DNA from: Enterovibrio gelatinilyticus
Lineage (GTDB): Bacteria; Pseudomonadota; Gammaproteobacteria; Enterobacterales; Vibrionaceae
NCBI RefSeq assembly: GCF_028683095.1
Contig: NZ_JAJUBC010000009.1
Span: 121,309-185,308 of the forward strand
Length of the DNA: 64,000 nt
Reading direction: 5' to 3'
The position numbers and the translations under genes were made by a program. Shown piece after piece: positions 63,497-64,000 of this stretch (the first letter of the stretch is position 1; each line of letters starts with the position of its first letter). The notes under the pieces were generated by a model. It worked only from the letters and a program-made list of their open reading frames with translations, made no database searches and was not told the DNA's origin.

Positions 63497-64000
63497 TCAA
63501 TGTGCAAAAACGGCATGGATTTCAGCTATCTCTTCATTGCTGAGGTATTGAAGGTTTTCATTTAAAGACTGTAATCGTAGTGCCGCCGTTTCCTCCAATT
63601 CTTCAACATTGTGCATCGCATTTTGAAGGTCTTCACCCATCACAACTAAACCTACATTCGTTGTCAACACAGCATGATGTTGTCTGGCTTTTTCCGCCAA
63701 CAAATAGAATTCACTGCTCGCGTCATTATGATCAGCAACAGAGATACAAGGCAAAATTGACGTACGCATTGAAACAAACGGCGCAAACGCGGGCAAGACG
63801 TTTTCCGGATTCAGGTTTTCATTATCCGCTAGCCTAGAAATGTGCTTAGAACGCATAGAAACAATCGCGCGATATTGAGGATTGATGCGATAAATAGAAA
63901 GATGACTCTCAACATCCCACTGCGGTTTATCACCGGACAATAACTGACCTTCAAGAGACATTAATGATAGACGTTGGGGTTGACGTTTTTCATGGCTACT
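63497..64000 (-). CDS. Class II aldolase/adducin-family protein, 3' part (gene runs off right edge)
   Basis: The frame is open to the window edge, so the N-terminus is missing; about 167 residues are seen. The aldolase II fold is suggested by LMSLEGQLLSGDKPQWDVESHLSIYR, then AIVSMRSKHISRL, and AVLTTNVGLVVMGEDLQNAMHNVEELEETA. In active family members the zinc ligands lie in an H-T-H-type motif and in an N-H-G motif. Here these read SMRSKH and NVG, so the expected ligands are absent. It may be a non-catalytic family member like adducin, or use another site. Confidence 0.72.
   Translation of the reverse strand, partial: SSHEKRQPQRLSLMSLEGQLLSGDKPQWDVESHLSIYRINPQYRAIVSMRSKHISRLADNENLNPENVLPAFAPFVSMRTSILPCISVADHNDASSEFYLLAEKARQHHAVLTTNVGLVVMGEDLQNAMHNVEELEETAALRLQSLNENLQYLSNEEIAEIHAVFAH

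Overview
The window looks like chromosomal DNA of a marine gammaproteobacterium of the family Vibrionaceae, probably the secondary replicon of a Vibrio-like species. This rests on the gene families and their order: a split glycine-cleavage locus (gcvT and an XRE-cupin regulator facing sdaA-gcvH-gcvP), a stand-alone ackA, an OmpV-type porin beside a two-component system, a YfcZ/YiiS protein and a DnaJ-related protein. I see no rRNA, tRNA, integrase, transposase or CRISPR array. Both window ends cut through genes.

Layout. 1-6.3 kb: the end of a LacI-type regulator, an HxlR regulator, a clade-3 catalase, the remnant of a DNA-alkylation repair gene, and an RstAB-like two-component system followed by an OmpV/MipA porin. 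6.3-19.4 kb: a taurine dissimilation locus. On the minus strand run xsc, tauX, tauY, a TRAP transporter (dctP, dctQ, dctM) and pta, ending in an FRG-domain gene translationally coupled to pta. Divergent from xsc are a CobS-like AAA+ ATPase, a CobT-like VWA protein and an IclR regulator. Taurine would enter through the TRAP system, be oxidised by TauXY to sulfoacetaldehyde, be cleaved by Xsc to acetyl phosphate and sulfite, and reach acetyl-CoA through Pta. The CobS/CobT-like pair has no cobalamin genes around it and is the best candidate here for an undescribed function, for example an enzyme-activating chaperone.

19.5-31.8 kb: two more catabolic modules. One is a TctABC-type transporter with an apparently cytoplasmic gamma-glutamyltransferase and an IclR regulator. 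The other is a TRAP transporter with a Tat-exported binding protein, a GMC oxidoreductase and an IclR regulator. 32-34 kb: a BenE-family transporter divergent from an XRE-cupin regulator, with two palindromic operators between them. 34-43.7 kb: a surface module made of a giant (about 2300-residue) DUF4347/Calx-beta/Ig-like protein that carries an internal GlyGly-CTERM-like segment and ends in a beta barrel, and, divergently, three tandem secreted phage-tail-collar-domain proteins with a shared four-cysteine pattern.

43.7-54.2 kb: ackA, a TetR regulator, an acyl-CoA ligase, a YfcZ/YiiS protein, a large hybrid sensor kinase, an EamA transporter and a DnaJ-related protein. 54.5-61.9 kb: the glycine/serine catabolic locus, with a TTTCCTATAGGAAA palindrome in front of both divergent units. 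62-64 kb: an aldo/keto reductase and a class II aldolase-like gene that runs off the right edge and lacks the usual metal ligands.

One pattern runs across the window. The 3' end of ackA with its terminator hairpin occurs in three diverged direct copies, near 6.3, 34.1 and 43.7 kb. The first lies just downstream of pta and the FRG gene; the second and third bracket the giant-protein/collar module. This suggests repeated old recombination or insertion at ackA 3' ends.
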